DNA from: NORP233 sp050186825
GTDB taxonomy: Bacteria; Planctomycetota; J058
Reading direction: 5' to 3'
NCBI GenBank assembly: GCA_050186825.1
Contig: JBFWYD010000009.1
Span: forward strand, 1 to 64,000
Length of the DNA stretch: 64,000 nucleotides
Both the position numbers and the translations under genes were made by a program. Under the pieces are notes generated by a model. That model made no database searches. It was not told the origin of the DNA and was given only the letters and a program-made list of their open reading frames with translations. Each line of letters begins with the position of its first letter. The stretch's first letter is position 1. Below are positions 1 through 7,173 of the stretch, piece by piece.

Positions 1-293
1 GGCCGCCCCCGACCCCGACTCCGACTCCGACCCCGACTCCGCGGGCGACCCCGACCCCGACTCCGACTCCGACCCCGACTCCGACTCCGACCCCGACTCC
101 GCGGGCGACCCCGACCCCGACTCCGACTCCGACCCCGACTCCGACTCCGACTCCGACCCCGACTCCGACTCCGACTCCGCGGGCGACCCCGACCCCGACT
201 CCGACTCCGACCCCGGCTCCGACTCCAACCCCGGCTCCGCGGCCGACTCCGACCCCGGCTCCGCGGCCGACACCGACTCCGCGACGGGCTCCA
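1..293. repeat. GACTCC/GACCCC hexanucleotide array
   Basis: An almost pure array of six-base units (GACTCC alternating with GACCCC) is broken at intervals by GCGGGC or GCGGCC. On the minus strand, in the frame of the PEP-synthase-like gene, it reads as alternating Ser-Glu and Ser-Gly dipeptides with occasional Ser-Pro-Ala-Glu breaks. No frame of these units on either strand contains a stop, so openness alone does not prove translation. The array reaches the left edge and its full length is unknown. Confidence 0.9.
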
Positions 294-3072
294 GTTGGCC
301 CTCCCCGGGCTCCCCAGGGCCGGAGGGCGCGGTTGCCGCGCCCGCGCGGGCCGCGCGGACGCTCGAGCGGCTGGTGCGACCTGTGCCCGTGAGCACGCGG
401 ACCAGGCCGATCGCGCCGTCGATCTCGACGCGCGCGCCGTCGGGGATGCGGGCGGTGGCGCCTGGGACGGCGACGACGGTGGGGATCCCGAACTTGCGGC
501 CGGTGATCGCGGTGTGGCTGAGCATCGAGCCGCGCTCCACGACCATGCCCTTGCTCTCGAGCATCAGGAACATCCAGCCGGGGTCGGTCTCGCGCGCGAC
601 CAGGATCAGGTCCTTGGTCGGCGGGATCGGCTGGGTGGGGTCGAGGACCACGCGGGCCGTGCCCACGACCTTGCCGGGGCTGGAGCCGAGGCCGGTCAGG
701 TCGCCTTCGCCGAGCTCGAGGGTGCCGCGCTCGAGCAGGCTGTTCTGGCGAAGCGGGCCGAGGGTGGTGATGTCGCGGCGGAGCGTGAGTGCGCGCCGCT
801 GCTCGCGCTCACGCCGGCGGAGGTCGGCCAGCGCCTGGAGGTCATCGGTCAGGCCCGTGCCGTCCACGTGGCCGAAGACCTCGTCCATGCTCAGGTGGTA
901 GACGTCGTCGAGCTCGCGCAGGGCGCCGGTGTCGACCAGGTGCTGGCCGATCCCGAGGAAGACCTGGCGGCTGAAGCCGAACAGCTCGCTGCGGCAGTAG
1001 CGGCTGTTCTCGCGGTTGCGGACCATCGTGCGCAGGGCGCGGAGCGCCCAGGACAGGAACCAGCGGCTGAGCGGCCGGCCCGCCAGGGCCGCGCGCAGGC
1101 GGCGCTCGCCGTCCTGGCGCCGCGCGTCCTCGGCCTCGCGCAGGCCGGCGACGGTGACCGAGCTCTGGGCGTAGGCGCGGATGGAGCGCAGGAGCGCGGC
1201 CGGGTCCATGCGCAGGCTCGGCTGCTCCAATTCGAGCTCCTGCAGGCCGCGGTCGCCGTAGCGATGCAGGTGCTCGCGGACGCGCGCGGCGAAGCCGGCG
1301 TCCAGCTCGTCCAGGCCGGCCCACAGCTCCGCGGGCTCCGCGCGGGCGAAGCGCTCGCGGAGGCGCGGGTTCGCGCGCACCTCCTCGGCGAGTCGCACCG
1401 CGGAGAGCACGATCTCGACGCTGACCAGCTCCTCGTCGCCGCACAGCAGGTCGCTCAGGAGCGCGGGGTCGTCCGCGGACAGGCTCCAGGCGCGCAGGCG
1501 CCCCTCGACCAGCGAGTAGAGCAGCGGGAGGTAGGTGTCGTTGAGCAGGGTCACGCCCCACTCCTCGCCGACCTCGGCCCACAGGGTGTGGAAGCGGTCG
1601 GTGAGGACCAGGGCGTCCTGGCCCACGAAGGCCTGGCCGCGGTAGGGGCCGAAGCTCCGCTCCCACCAGGCGTGGAAGCGGCGGATCGAGCGAGCGTGGG
1701 TCAGGTAGCCCCACACGAAGTTGGCGGCGGCCACGCCGACCCGCCCCCACTTGCGCAAGGACGCCCAGGCGCGGCCGAGCGCGCCCTCGCCCGCGTCGGT
1801 GCGGTAGCTGGCGCGGAAGCCCATCATGTCGACCCAGCTCTTCTCGAACACCGGGAACAGCGGGCTCTGCTGGTGCAGCCGATAGAAGGAGGTCAGGCAG
1901 TAGTAGACCCGCCCCTCGAGGAAGCCGATCATCCGCTCCAGCGCGCTCCAGTTGGCCTGGAGCTCGCGCTCGGGCACGCCGAGCCGCCGGTAGCAGTCGG
2001 CGAAGATCACCCGGTAGAAGTAGCGCGCGAAGCTGTAGGTCAGCGCGGTCGTGACCCCCGGGAAGCTCTCGGTCACGTTGTTGTTGGTCCACACCCGCTG
2101 GCGCGCGTAGTCGAGCGCGATCGGGCGCGCCTGGAGCAGGTAGACCTCGCCCCCCACCAGGCAGCCCTCGACGTCGACGGGCTCGCCGAACAGGTCCTCG
2201 ACCTCGCGCCCGAGCTTGCGCAGCCGCTCGAGCTCCGCGTCGTCCAGGCAGGGGGGCGCCTGGCGCTCGGCCGGGACCGGGCGCGCCGCGAGGCCGTGGC
2301 CCGCGGCCTCGTCCAGGTAGAGGCCTTCGGTCTTGGCCCCCAGCTCGCGCACGATCGGGGGATCGCCCGGCTGGAGCTTGCCGGGCAGGAAGTAGTGGTC
2401 GCAGACCACGCGCTCCTGGACCACGCCTTCGCCGGCCCCGTAGGCGGCCACGATCACCGTGTCGCGCGCGGCGGTCTTGGGGTCGCAGGTGAAGAGCACG
2501 AAGCTGCGCTCCGCCGCGATCATCCGCTGCACGCCGGCCGCCACGCCGAAGGCCGTCTGCGACATGCCGTGGGCGTGGCGGTAGAGGAGCGCCTCCTGGC
2601 TGTGGCCCGAGGCCCACACCTTGCGCAGGGTCTCGAGCACCCGCGCGCGTGGGACGTAGAGGAAGCTCTCGGACACGCCCGCGAAGGGATGCTCGGCCGA
2701 GTCCTCGCTCTCCTCGGCGCGCTCCGCCACCATGCTCGCCCGGACCGAGACCAGGGCGTCGAGGGGGAAGAGCGCGTCGAAGGGCGCCAGGGCCTCGCGC
2801 TCGTGATCGGGCGTTAGCGTCAGGCCCGCGAACAGCTCGCCGATCCGCGCGGCGGCGGCGCGCACGCTCGCGGCGTCGTCCCAGGCCACGGCCGCGAGCG
2901 CGGCCTCGATCCCGGCGCGCAAGGGCGCGGCGACCTCGGCGTAGAAGGCCACGCTCAGGCAGTAGAAGGGCGGGATCGGGATCCCCGCCGCGTGCATCGC
3001 GGCCTGGCGCGAGAACTTCCCGCCGACCTCCGCCGCGTGCAGCGGCTGGTCCCAGCGCAGCACCCGGCTCAC
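1..3072 (-). CDS. PEP-synthase / rifampicin-phosphotransferase-like protein, C-terminus beyond window
   Basis: An open frame begins at GTG 3072 and shows no stop down to base 1, giving 1024 visible residues. The N-terminal third matches a PPDK-type ATP-grasp domain: GGKFSRQAAMHAAGIPIPP near the start, VRASMVAER, PFAGVSESFLYV, VQRMIAAERS and VYLLQARPI. The middle opens with WTNNNVTESFPGVTT. A swivelling phosphohistidine domain follows, with ERGSMLSHTAITGRKFGIPT, where the His encoded at 514-516 is the predicted phospho-acceptor. Family members (PEP synthase, PPDK, rifampicin phosphotransferase) pass phosphate from ATP through this His to pyruvate or another acceptor; the acceptor here is unknown. 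The order ATP-grasp / middle / His domain is that of Rph and PEP synthase. After the His domain about 98 residues are a Ser-Glu/Ser-Gly repeat, unusual for the family. The start overlaps the upstream epimerase stop as GTGA, so the two genes are probably cotranscribed. Confidence 0.85.
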   Translation of the reverse strand, partial: MSRVLRWDQPLHAAEVGGKFSRQAAMHAAGIPIPPFYCLSVAFYAEVAAPLRAGIEAALAAVAWDDAASVRAAAARIGELFAGLTLTPDHEREALAPFDALFPLDALVSVRASMVAERAEESEDSAEHPFAGVSESFLYVPRARVLETLRKVWASGHSQEALLYRHAHGMSQTAFGVAAGVQRMIAAERSFVLFTCDPKTAARDTVIVAAYGAGEGVVQERVVCDHYFLPGKLQPGDPPIVRELGAKTEGLYLDEAAGHGLAARPVPAERQAPPCLDDAELERLRKLGREVEDLFGEPVDVEGCLVGGEVYLLQARPIALDYARQRVWTNNNVTESFPGVTTALTYSFARYFYRVIFADCYRRLGVPERELQANWSALERMIGFLEGRVYYCLTSFYRLHQQSPLFPVFEKSWVDMMGFRASYRTDAGEGALGRAWASLRKWGRVGVAAANFVWGYLTHARSIRRFHAWWERSFGPYRGQAFVGQDALVLTDRFHTLWAEVGEEWGVTLLNDTYLPLLYSLVEGRLRAWSLSADDPALLSDLLCGDEELVSVEIVLSAVRLAEEVRANPRLRERFARAEPAELWAGLDELDAGFAARVREHLHRYGDRGLQELELEQPSLRMDPAALLRSIRAYAQSSVTVAGLREAEDARRQDGERRLRAALAGRPLSRWFLSWALRALRTMVRNRENSRYCRSELFGFSRQVFLGIGQHLVDTGALRELDDVYHLSMDEVFGHVDGTGLTDDLQALADLRRREREQRRALTLRRDITTLGPLRQNSLLERGTLELGEGDLTGLGSSPGKVVGTARVVLDPTQPIPPTKDLILVARETDPGWMFLMLESKGMVVERGSMLSHTAITGRKFGIPTVVAVPGATARIPDGARVEIDGAIGLVRVLTGTGRTSRSSVRAARAGAATAPSGPGEPGEGQLEPVAESVSAAEPGSESAAEPGLESEPGSESESGSGSPAESESESGSESESESGSESESGSGSPAESGSESESGSESESGSGSPAESGSESESGSGAA

Positions 3073-4028
3073 GCGGCCGCCTCCTGCAGGGCCGCCACCG
3101 CCCCCGCCAGCGCCAGGCGCGGGTCCTTGTCCACGACCTCGCCGCCGCACAGCTCGCGCAGGGCGTCCACGCTCACGTGGTGGTCCTGGCCGACGAGCTG
3201 ATAGCGCACGGCCTGCGCCGCGAGCCCCCCGAGCGGGAGCGCGGCCGCGAGGTCCACCAGCCAGCCCGGGAGGCGCAGCCTGCGTGCGGGCGGCGCCAAC
3301 CCGAAGGCGTCCGCCAGCGCGGCCTGGATCTCCGCGAGCGAGAGCGGCGCCGCGTAGGCCACGTGCAGGACGCGCGCCCGCGGCGGCGCCCCGCGCAGCC
3401 GCTCCGCCAGGTCGAGCGCCAGCGCCGCGTAATCCTCGACGTCGATCACAGAGAAGGCCTGGCGCCCGCTCCCGAGCGTCCGCCCCCGGCGCGTCAGCCG
3501 CAGCAGGGCGGGGAGGGTGTAGGCGTCGCCGCGCCCGAGCACGAAGCGCGGGCGCAGGCAGACCACCGAGAAGCCCGCCCGCGCCCCCGCGGCGCGCAGC
3601 GCCTCCTCGACCTCCAGCCGGCTGCGCGCCAGCGCGGTGCCCGGCCGCGGAGGCAGCTCCTCCTCGCGTTCCCCCCGCTGCGGGCCCTGCCCCGCGACCG
3701 AGAGCGAGCTGCCGTAGAGGAGCAGCCGCACGCTCCCCGGCAACGCCGCGCACAGCGCGTCCGCGTGGCGGAGGTTCTCGGCGAAGCCGCTCCCGTCGCG
3801 GTCCACCTGCTTGGTGGCGAAGTGGAGCACGACCTCGGGCTCGTGCGCGAAGAGCGCCGCGGGCAGCGCCGCGAGGTCCCCCGCGATCGTCTCGACTCCA
3901 GGCAGCGCCAGCCGCCCCGGGTCGCGGGCCAGGGCCCGGACCTCGGCCCCGCGCGCCGCGAGCGCGCGCGCCAGCGCGCCCCCCACGAAGCCGGTCCCGC
4001 CCAGGAGCGCCGCGCGCACGGGGCTCAC
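3069..4028 (-). CDS. NAD(P)-dependent epimerase/dehydratase-like protein
   Basis: 319 residues with the N-terminal Rossmann glycine motif GGTGFVGG near residue 10 and the extended-SDR features GDLAAL, VLHFAT and LLYGSSLSVAG. The catalytic YxxxK is not obvious: the expected place reads SRLEVEEAL. Hence it may bind NAD(P) without classical epimerase chemistry, or use other residues. The substrate is unknown; relatives act on nucleotide sugars, sterols or other carbonyls. GTG 4028 overlaps the previous stop as GTGA and is preferred over GTG 4031. The 3' end overlaps the PEP-synthase-like gene by four bases, so it lies in a tight operon with that gene and the methyltransferase-like gene upstream. 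Confidence 0.8.
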   Translation of the reverse strand: MSPVRAALLGGTGFVGGALARALAARGAEVRALARDPGRLALPGVETIAGDLAALPAALFAHEPEVVLHFATKQVDRDGSGFAENLRHADALCAALPGSVRLLLYGSSLSVAGQGPQRGEREEELPPRPGTALARSRLEVEEALRAAGARAGFSVVCLRPRFVLGRGDAYTLPALLRLTRRGRTLGSGRQAFSVIDVEDYAALALDLAERLRGAPPRARVLHVAYAAPLSLAEIQAALADAFGLAPPARRLRLPGWLVDLAAALPLGGLAAQAVRYQLVGQDHHVSVDALRELCGGEVVDKDPRLALAGAVAALQEAAA

Positions 4029-4690
4029 CACACCCAGGGCACCAGGCGCTTGCGCGTGGCCGCGAACTCGGGGTAGCCGGGGAGCTGGAAGAGCATCCGC
4101 TCCTCGACCAGGATCCTCCAGATCACCGCCGGCGCGAAGAAGGCGCCGAGCAGCAGGGCGGCCCAGGGGTTGGCGAACACGAGCACGAAGCCCAAGTGGG
4201 CCAGGAGCATCCCCGTGTAGGCCGGGTGGCGCAGGAGCCGGTAGGGCCCGGTGTCGACGATCTGGTGGTCCTGCTGCTGGCGGACGCGGTGGCTGTAGAA
4301 GCGCCCGAGGGTGCGGATCGCGATCAGCCGCAGCGCGACGCCCGCCAGGAACACGAGCAGCCCCATGGCCTGGAGCAGCCAGCCCGGCTCCAGCCCCAGC
4401 CGCGCGGCGATGGGGTAGCCCGGCAGCGCCAGCGCGGCCGCGACGGTGCAGAAGCGGCCGGCCGCGTAGACCTCGAGGGTCCCCCGATCGCGCTGGGTCT
4501 CCTCCTGGCCGAGCTCGCCCACGGCGACCCTGGACTCGACGACCAGCCAGCCCAGGTAGAGGAGCACCTGCGCCGCGCCCAGCGCCAGCCCGACCCCGCT
4601 CCAGCCGCGCAGCTGCTGGAAGGCCAGCCCGAGGATCACGAGCACGAAGCCCGCGCTGAGGAGGATCGGCAGCCTGCCCTGGGCGCTCAC
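4025..4690 (-). CDS. Isoprenylcysteine carboxyl methyltransferase-like membrane protein (copy 1)
   Basis: 221 residues with several hydrophobic segments and the C-terminal signature of the ICMT/PEMT-like fold: YRLLRHPAYTGMLLAHLG, FANPWAALLL, EERMLFQLPGYPEF and a final KRLVPWVW. Family members are integral-membrane SAM-dependent methyltransferases acting on small lipophilic or thiol substrates. Bacterial members rarely act on prenylated proteins, so the substrate is open. A second, diverged copy lies immediately upstream (4730-5362). GTG 4690 has no Shine-Dalgarno sequence but has TAGGCT ending 8 nt before it, so this gene probably starts a new, possibly leaderless transcript that continues into the epimerase and PEP-synthase-like genes. 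Confidence 0.8.
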   Translation of the reverse strand: MSAQGRLPILLSAGFVLVILGLAFQQLRGWSGVGLALGAAQVLLYLGWLVVESRVAVGELGQEETQRDRGTLEVYAAGRFCTVAAALALPGYPIAARLGLEPGWLLQAMGLLVFLAGVALRLIAIRTLGRFYSHRVRQQQDHQIVDTGPYRLLRHPAYTGMLLAHLGFVLVFANPWAALLLGAFFAPAVIWRILVEERMLFQLPGYPEFAATRKRLVPWVW

Positions 4691-4698
4691 GGGCAGCG

Positions 4699-4704
4699 AG
4701 CCTA
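4699..4704 (-). promoter_or_regulatory. -10-like TAGGCT, 8 nt before start
   Basis: TAGGCT on the minus strand ends 8 nt before GTG 4690, with no purine-rich ribosome site between. It is one of the proposed leaderless-type promoters. No clear -35 was seen at 16-18 bp. Confidence 0.45.
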
Positions 4705-4729
4705 CCAGCCGATCCCGGGGGAGTTCTGG

Positions 4730-5362
4730 CTACCAGACCCTGGGGACCCAGCGCTTCCGCCCGCGCGCATACTCCGCGTAGGCGGGGTCGCCCAGCAGGG
4801 CGCGGTCCTCGAGCACGGTGCGGTAGAGCACGGCCGGCAGCCAGAGCAGCGCCCAGGCCGCCGCGGCCCAGGGGTTCGGGAACACGAGCGGGATCGCGAG
4901 GTGCGCGACCAGCGTGCCCAGGTAGGCCGGATGCCGGATCCAGCCGTAGATCCCGCGGGTCACCACCCGCTCCGGGATCCGGATCCGGTGCGAGTACTGG
5001 TCGCCGAGCGCCACGACCCCCGCCGCGCGTAGGCCCGCACCGAGCAGGAGCAGGACCAGCCCGAGCGCGCCGGGCCAGAGCGCGGTCGGGCCGCCGCCGA
5101 GCAGCCCCGCGAGCAGCAGCGAGACCTTGGCCGCCGCCGCGAGCTCCATGGAGCCCCGGTCGAGCACGGGCTCCTCGTCGCGCCGCAGCTCGCTGACCGA
5201 GATCCGCGACTCCCAGGCCATCCAGCCCACGTAGAGCAGCACGGCCGCGCCGCCGACCGCGTACTCCTCGACCCGCTCGAAGCGTGACAGCCGCCAGGCG
5301 AGCGGTCCGCCCAGCCCGAGCACGGCCGCGCCGGTGATCAGGAGCGCCCGCGCCTGGCTCAT
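4730..5362 (-). CDS. Isoprenylcysteine carboxyl methyltransferase-like membrane protein (copy 2)
   Basis: 210 residues, the same fold and C-terminal signature as its neighbour: YSHRIRIPERVVTRG, YGWIRHPAYLGTLVAHLA, FPNPWAAAAW, LEDRALLGDPAYAEY and a final KRWVPRVW. Both copies carry WESR-type and VVESR-type motifs after the first membrane segments, which points to an old tandem duplication. ATG 5362 overlaps the upstream stop as ATGA; a longer reading of this frame (to 5953) would run through the upstream gene and is rejected. It ends 39 nt before the next start. The substrate is unknown. Confidence 0.8.
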   Translation of the reverse strand: MSQARALLITGAAVLGLGGPLAWRLSRFERVEEYAVGGAAVLLYVGWMAWESRISVSELRRDEEPVLDRGSMELAAAAKVSLLLAGLLGGGPTALWPGALGLVLLLLGAGLRAAGVVALGDQYSHRIRIPERVVTRGIYGWIRHPAYLGTLVAHLAIPLVFPNPWAAAAWALLWLPAVLYRTVLEDRALLGDPAYAEYARGRKRWVPRVW

Positions 5363-5946
5363 GGCGCCTCCTGCTCCCCGGCCCGCAGCCGCTTGATCCT
5401 GCCCAACGCCGAGGACAGCTGCACCTCGGGCCGCACGTGGACCCGGTGGCGCGCGCGGAAGCGCCCCAGGAGCCCCGCGCGCGCCGGGTGGTCCAGGCCG
5501 AGATGGACGACGATCGCGTTCCCCTCTTGCTGCGTGATCGTGCCGACCTCGTCCCAGCGCAGGTGGGTGGGCGAGAAGCTCAACCCGTGGATGCGCAGCC
5601 CGCGAGGCCCCGCCGCCAGCCCGGGCGAGGAAGGGCCGAGGCGGCGCCACCAGCCGACCACCGCCATCCAGGCGTTGCCGAACACGAAGAACAGGCAGGC
5701 GACCACCACGAGCTGATCGTGGATGGCGTCGAGCGAGATGCGCGGCGGCCACACGCTGTTGGCGGCGGCCTGGACGCTCGGCAGGGAGCGCGCGCCCAGC
5801 CCGAGGCCCAGGGCCATGGCAGGCCACAGCAGCAGGTCGAGCCGCCTGACCCCCAGGGGCAGGACCACCACGGCGCCGCCCAGGCGCTCGAGGTCCTCCG
5901 CGTCCAGGCCCTGGGGCGCGCCGCCCGGCGGAGGGGGCGCGCTCAC
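5359..5946 (-). CDS. Small membrane protein, PH-like C-terminal half (copy 1)
   Basis: 195 residues, not assigned to a named family. Two hydrophobic segments (around LWPAMALGLGLGA and VVVACLFFVFGNAWM) precede a soluble C-terminal half containing GLRIHGLSFSPTHLRWDEVG and then alternating basic and hydrophobic stretches, reminiscent of bacterial PH-like membrane proteins. The neighbour at 5943-6509 shares the layout and the GLR(I/V)HG...W(D/E) core, so the two are paralogues. GTG 5946 overlaps the upstream stop as GTGA and its stop overlaps the next gene as ATGA. A role alongside the ICMT-like enzymes is only inferred from position. Confidence 0.7.
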   Translation of the reverse strand: MSAPPPPGGAPQGLDAEDLERLGGAVVVLPLGVRRLDLLLWPAMALGLGLGARSLPSVQAAANSVWPPRISLDAIHDQLVVVACLFFVFGNAWMAVVGWWRRLGPSSPGLAAGPRGLRIHGLSFSPTHLRWDEVGTITQQEGNAIVVHLGLDHPARAGLLGRFRARHRVHVRPEVQLSSALGRIKRLRAGEQEAP

Positions 5947-6509
5947 GCGTCACCCCGGCGCAGCTGCCCGAGCTCGCTCATGACTCCGGCCAGGTCGGTG
6001 CCAGCCGGGACTCGCACCAGGAAGGGCTCGCCGAAGAAGTGCTGGAGGAAGCGCATCGGCGGCGAGACCCGCGCGGCGCGCGGCGAGCGCCGCACCCGGA
6101 GTGTGCGAGGGCCGGCGTCGAAGCCCTCGACGTGGTCCCAGGGGAGGAGCACCGGCGCGGGCCACATCCCGTGGACGCGCAGCCCGCGCGCGCCCGCGAC
6201 CAGCCCGGGCGAGTCGCTCAGCGTGCGGAAAGCCAGGAGCCCCAGCTGCCACCAGCCCTGGACGAAGACGAACAGGTAGCCCGCGGTGACGGTCTGGAAG
6301 TGGAGGTTCTCGAGCGAGAACAGGCGCGTCCAAGGAGCGCCGCGCTGGAGCACGACCGCCACCGTCCCGCAGGCGATCAGCGTCGCGAGCGCGACCAGCG
6401 AGAACAGCCCCAGCGCGACCAGCCGGCTGGGCCGGTAGGAGAGGACCAGCCCGGCCCCGCCCACGGACTCCAGCGCCTCGGCATCCACGCTCGCGAGGGT
6501 CGTCTCCAC
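5943..6509 (-). CDS. Small membrane protein, PH-like C-terminal half (copy 2)
   Basis: 188 residues. Hydrophobic segments around LVALGLFSLVALATLIACG and TAGYLFVFVQGWWQLG are followed by GARGLRVHGMWPAPVLLPWDHVEGFD, matching the paralogue downstream. It is the first gene of the tightly packed minus-strand chain. GTG 6509 has no Shine-Dalgarno sequence; TAGCCT ends 6 nt before it. The family is not recognised and no catalytic motif is visible. Confidence 0.7.
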   Translation of the reverse strand: METTLASVDAEALESVGGAGLVLSYRPSRLVALGLFSLVALATLIACGTVAVVLQRGAPWTRLFSLENLHFQTVTAGYLFVFVQGWWQLGLLAFRTLSDSPGLVAGARGLRVHGMWPAPVLLPWDHVEGFDAGPRTLRVRRSPRAARVSPPMRFLQHFFGEPFLVRVPAGTDLAGVMSELGQLRRGDA

Positions 6510-6515
6510 GCGCCC

Positions 6516-6521
6516 AGGCTA
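6516..6521 (-). promoter_or_regulatory. -10-like TAGCCT, 6 nt before start
   Basis: TAGCCT on the minus strand is separated by GGGCGC from GTG 6509. The spacing fits a transcript starting at the start codon. Confidence 0.45.
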
Positions 6522-6552
6522 CCCGGGACCGCACTCACGGCGCGGCAGCGCC

Positions 6553-6581
6553 TTGACCCGACCCGGCCGCGCGACCACCCT
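6553..6581 (+). promoter_or_regulatory. Candidate promoter: TTGACC, 17 bp, CACCCT, 6 nt, ATG
   Basis: TTGACC (6553-6558) and CACCCT (6576-6581) are 17 bp apart, and the hexamer ends 6 nt before ATG 6588 with no ribosome site. The -35 is good and the -10 is weak, but the spacing agrees with the other proposed leaderless starts. Confidence 0.4.
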
Positions 6582-6587
6582 GCGCGC

Positions 6588-7079
6588 ATGATCGACTTCT
6601 CCTGCGGCGGCTGCGGCAAGGCCATGCAGATCGACGAGCAGTACGCCGGGCGCAAGATCAAGTGCAAGGCTTGCGGCCAGCAGCTGCGCGTCCCCGACCC
6701 GCCGCCCGAGCCGCCCGAGAAGCTCAGGAAGAAGTTCGGCGGGAAGAAGAGGAAGCGCAAGATCATCTACTGGCTCGCCTGCCTGTTCGGCCTGCCCCCG
6801 ATCGGCGCGATGCTCGTGCTCGCGCACTGGCTCGCCCAGGACCTGACCTGCGACGGCTGCGGCTACAAGACGAACGCCGACGCGCTCGAGCCCTTCCTCG
6901 GCTTCTGCCCCGAGTGCACGCACTACTACTTCTCGGGCGACGTGACCTGGTCCAAGTCCAACTACGTGGTGCCCCTGATCGTGGTCACGGTCACCTCGGA
7001 GACCAGCGTCAAGCACAGCTTCCGCGGCACCTGCGGCTGGGACATCGTCGTCGCGCGCCGAAAGTTCGAGGCGACCTGA
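6588..7079 (+). CDS. Zinc-ribbon membrane protein
   Basis: 163 residues. The N-terminus has two CxxC pairs (CGGCGK and CKACGQ) typical of the short zinc-ribbon found at the start of many planctomycete and myxobacterial proteins, then a Pro-rich and Lys-rich stretch (KKKRKRK-like), one membrane segment (IIYWLACLFGLPPIGAMLVL) and a second zinc-ribbon-like pair (CDGCGY and CPECTHYY). The C-terminal 40 residues are unassigned. ATG 6588 is the start of the conserved domain; the frame extends upstream only through the divergent gene's promoter. Probably a membrane-anchored metal-binding protein; function unknown. Confidence 0.75.
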   Translation: MIDFSCGGCGKAMQIDEQYAGRKIKCKACGQQLRVPDPPPEPPEKLRKKFGGKKRKRKIIYWLACLFGLPPIGAMLVLAHWLAQDLTCDGCGYKTNADALEPFLGFCPECTHYYFSGDVTWSKSNYVVPLIVVTVTSETSVKHSFRGTCGWDIVVARRKFEAT

Positions 7080-7173
7080 GCCGGACCAAGCGAGGCCTGG
7101 CCCCGCTCGCCGAGCGCGCAGCCGCGAGGCGGGGCGCGGGGGACGAGCCACCTCTCTCCTCGCGCGACCCGCA

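Noticed and set aside
1..293. CRISPR array
   Set aside because: Units are six bases with no unique spacers.
295..2817. 840-residue plus-strand open frame
   Set aside because: It is antisense to the PEP-synthase-like gene, whose frame carries recognisable motifs. Its own translation is Ala/Arg/Gly/Glu-rich with no domain, a typical high-GC shadow.
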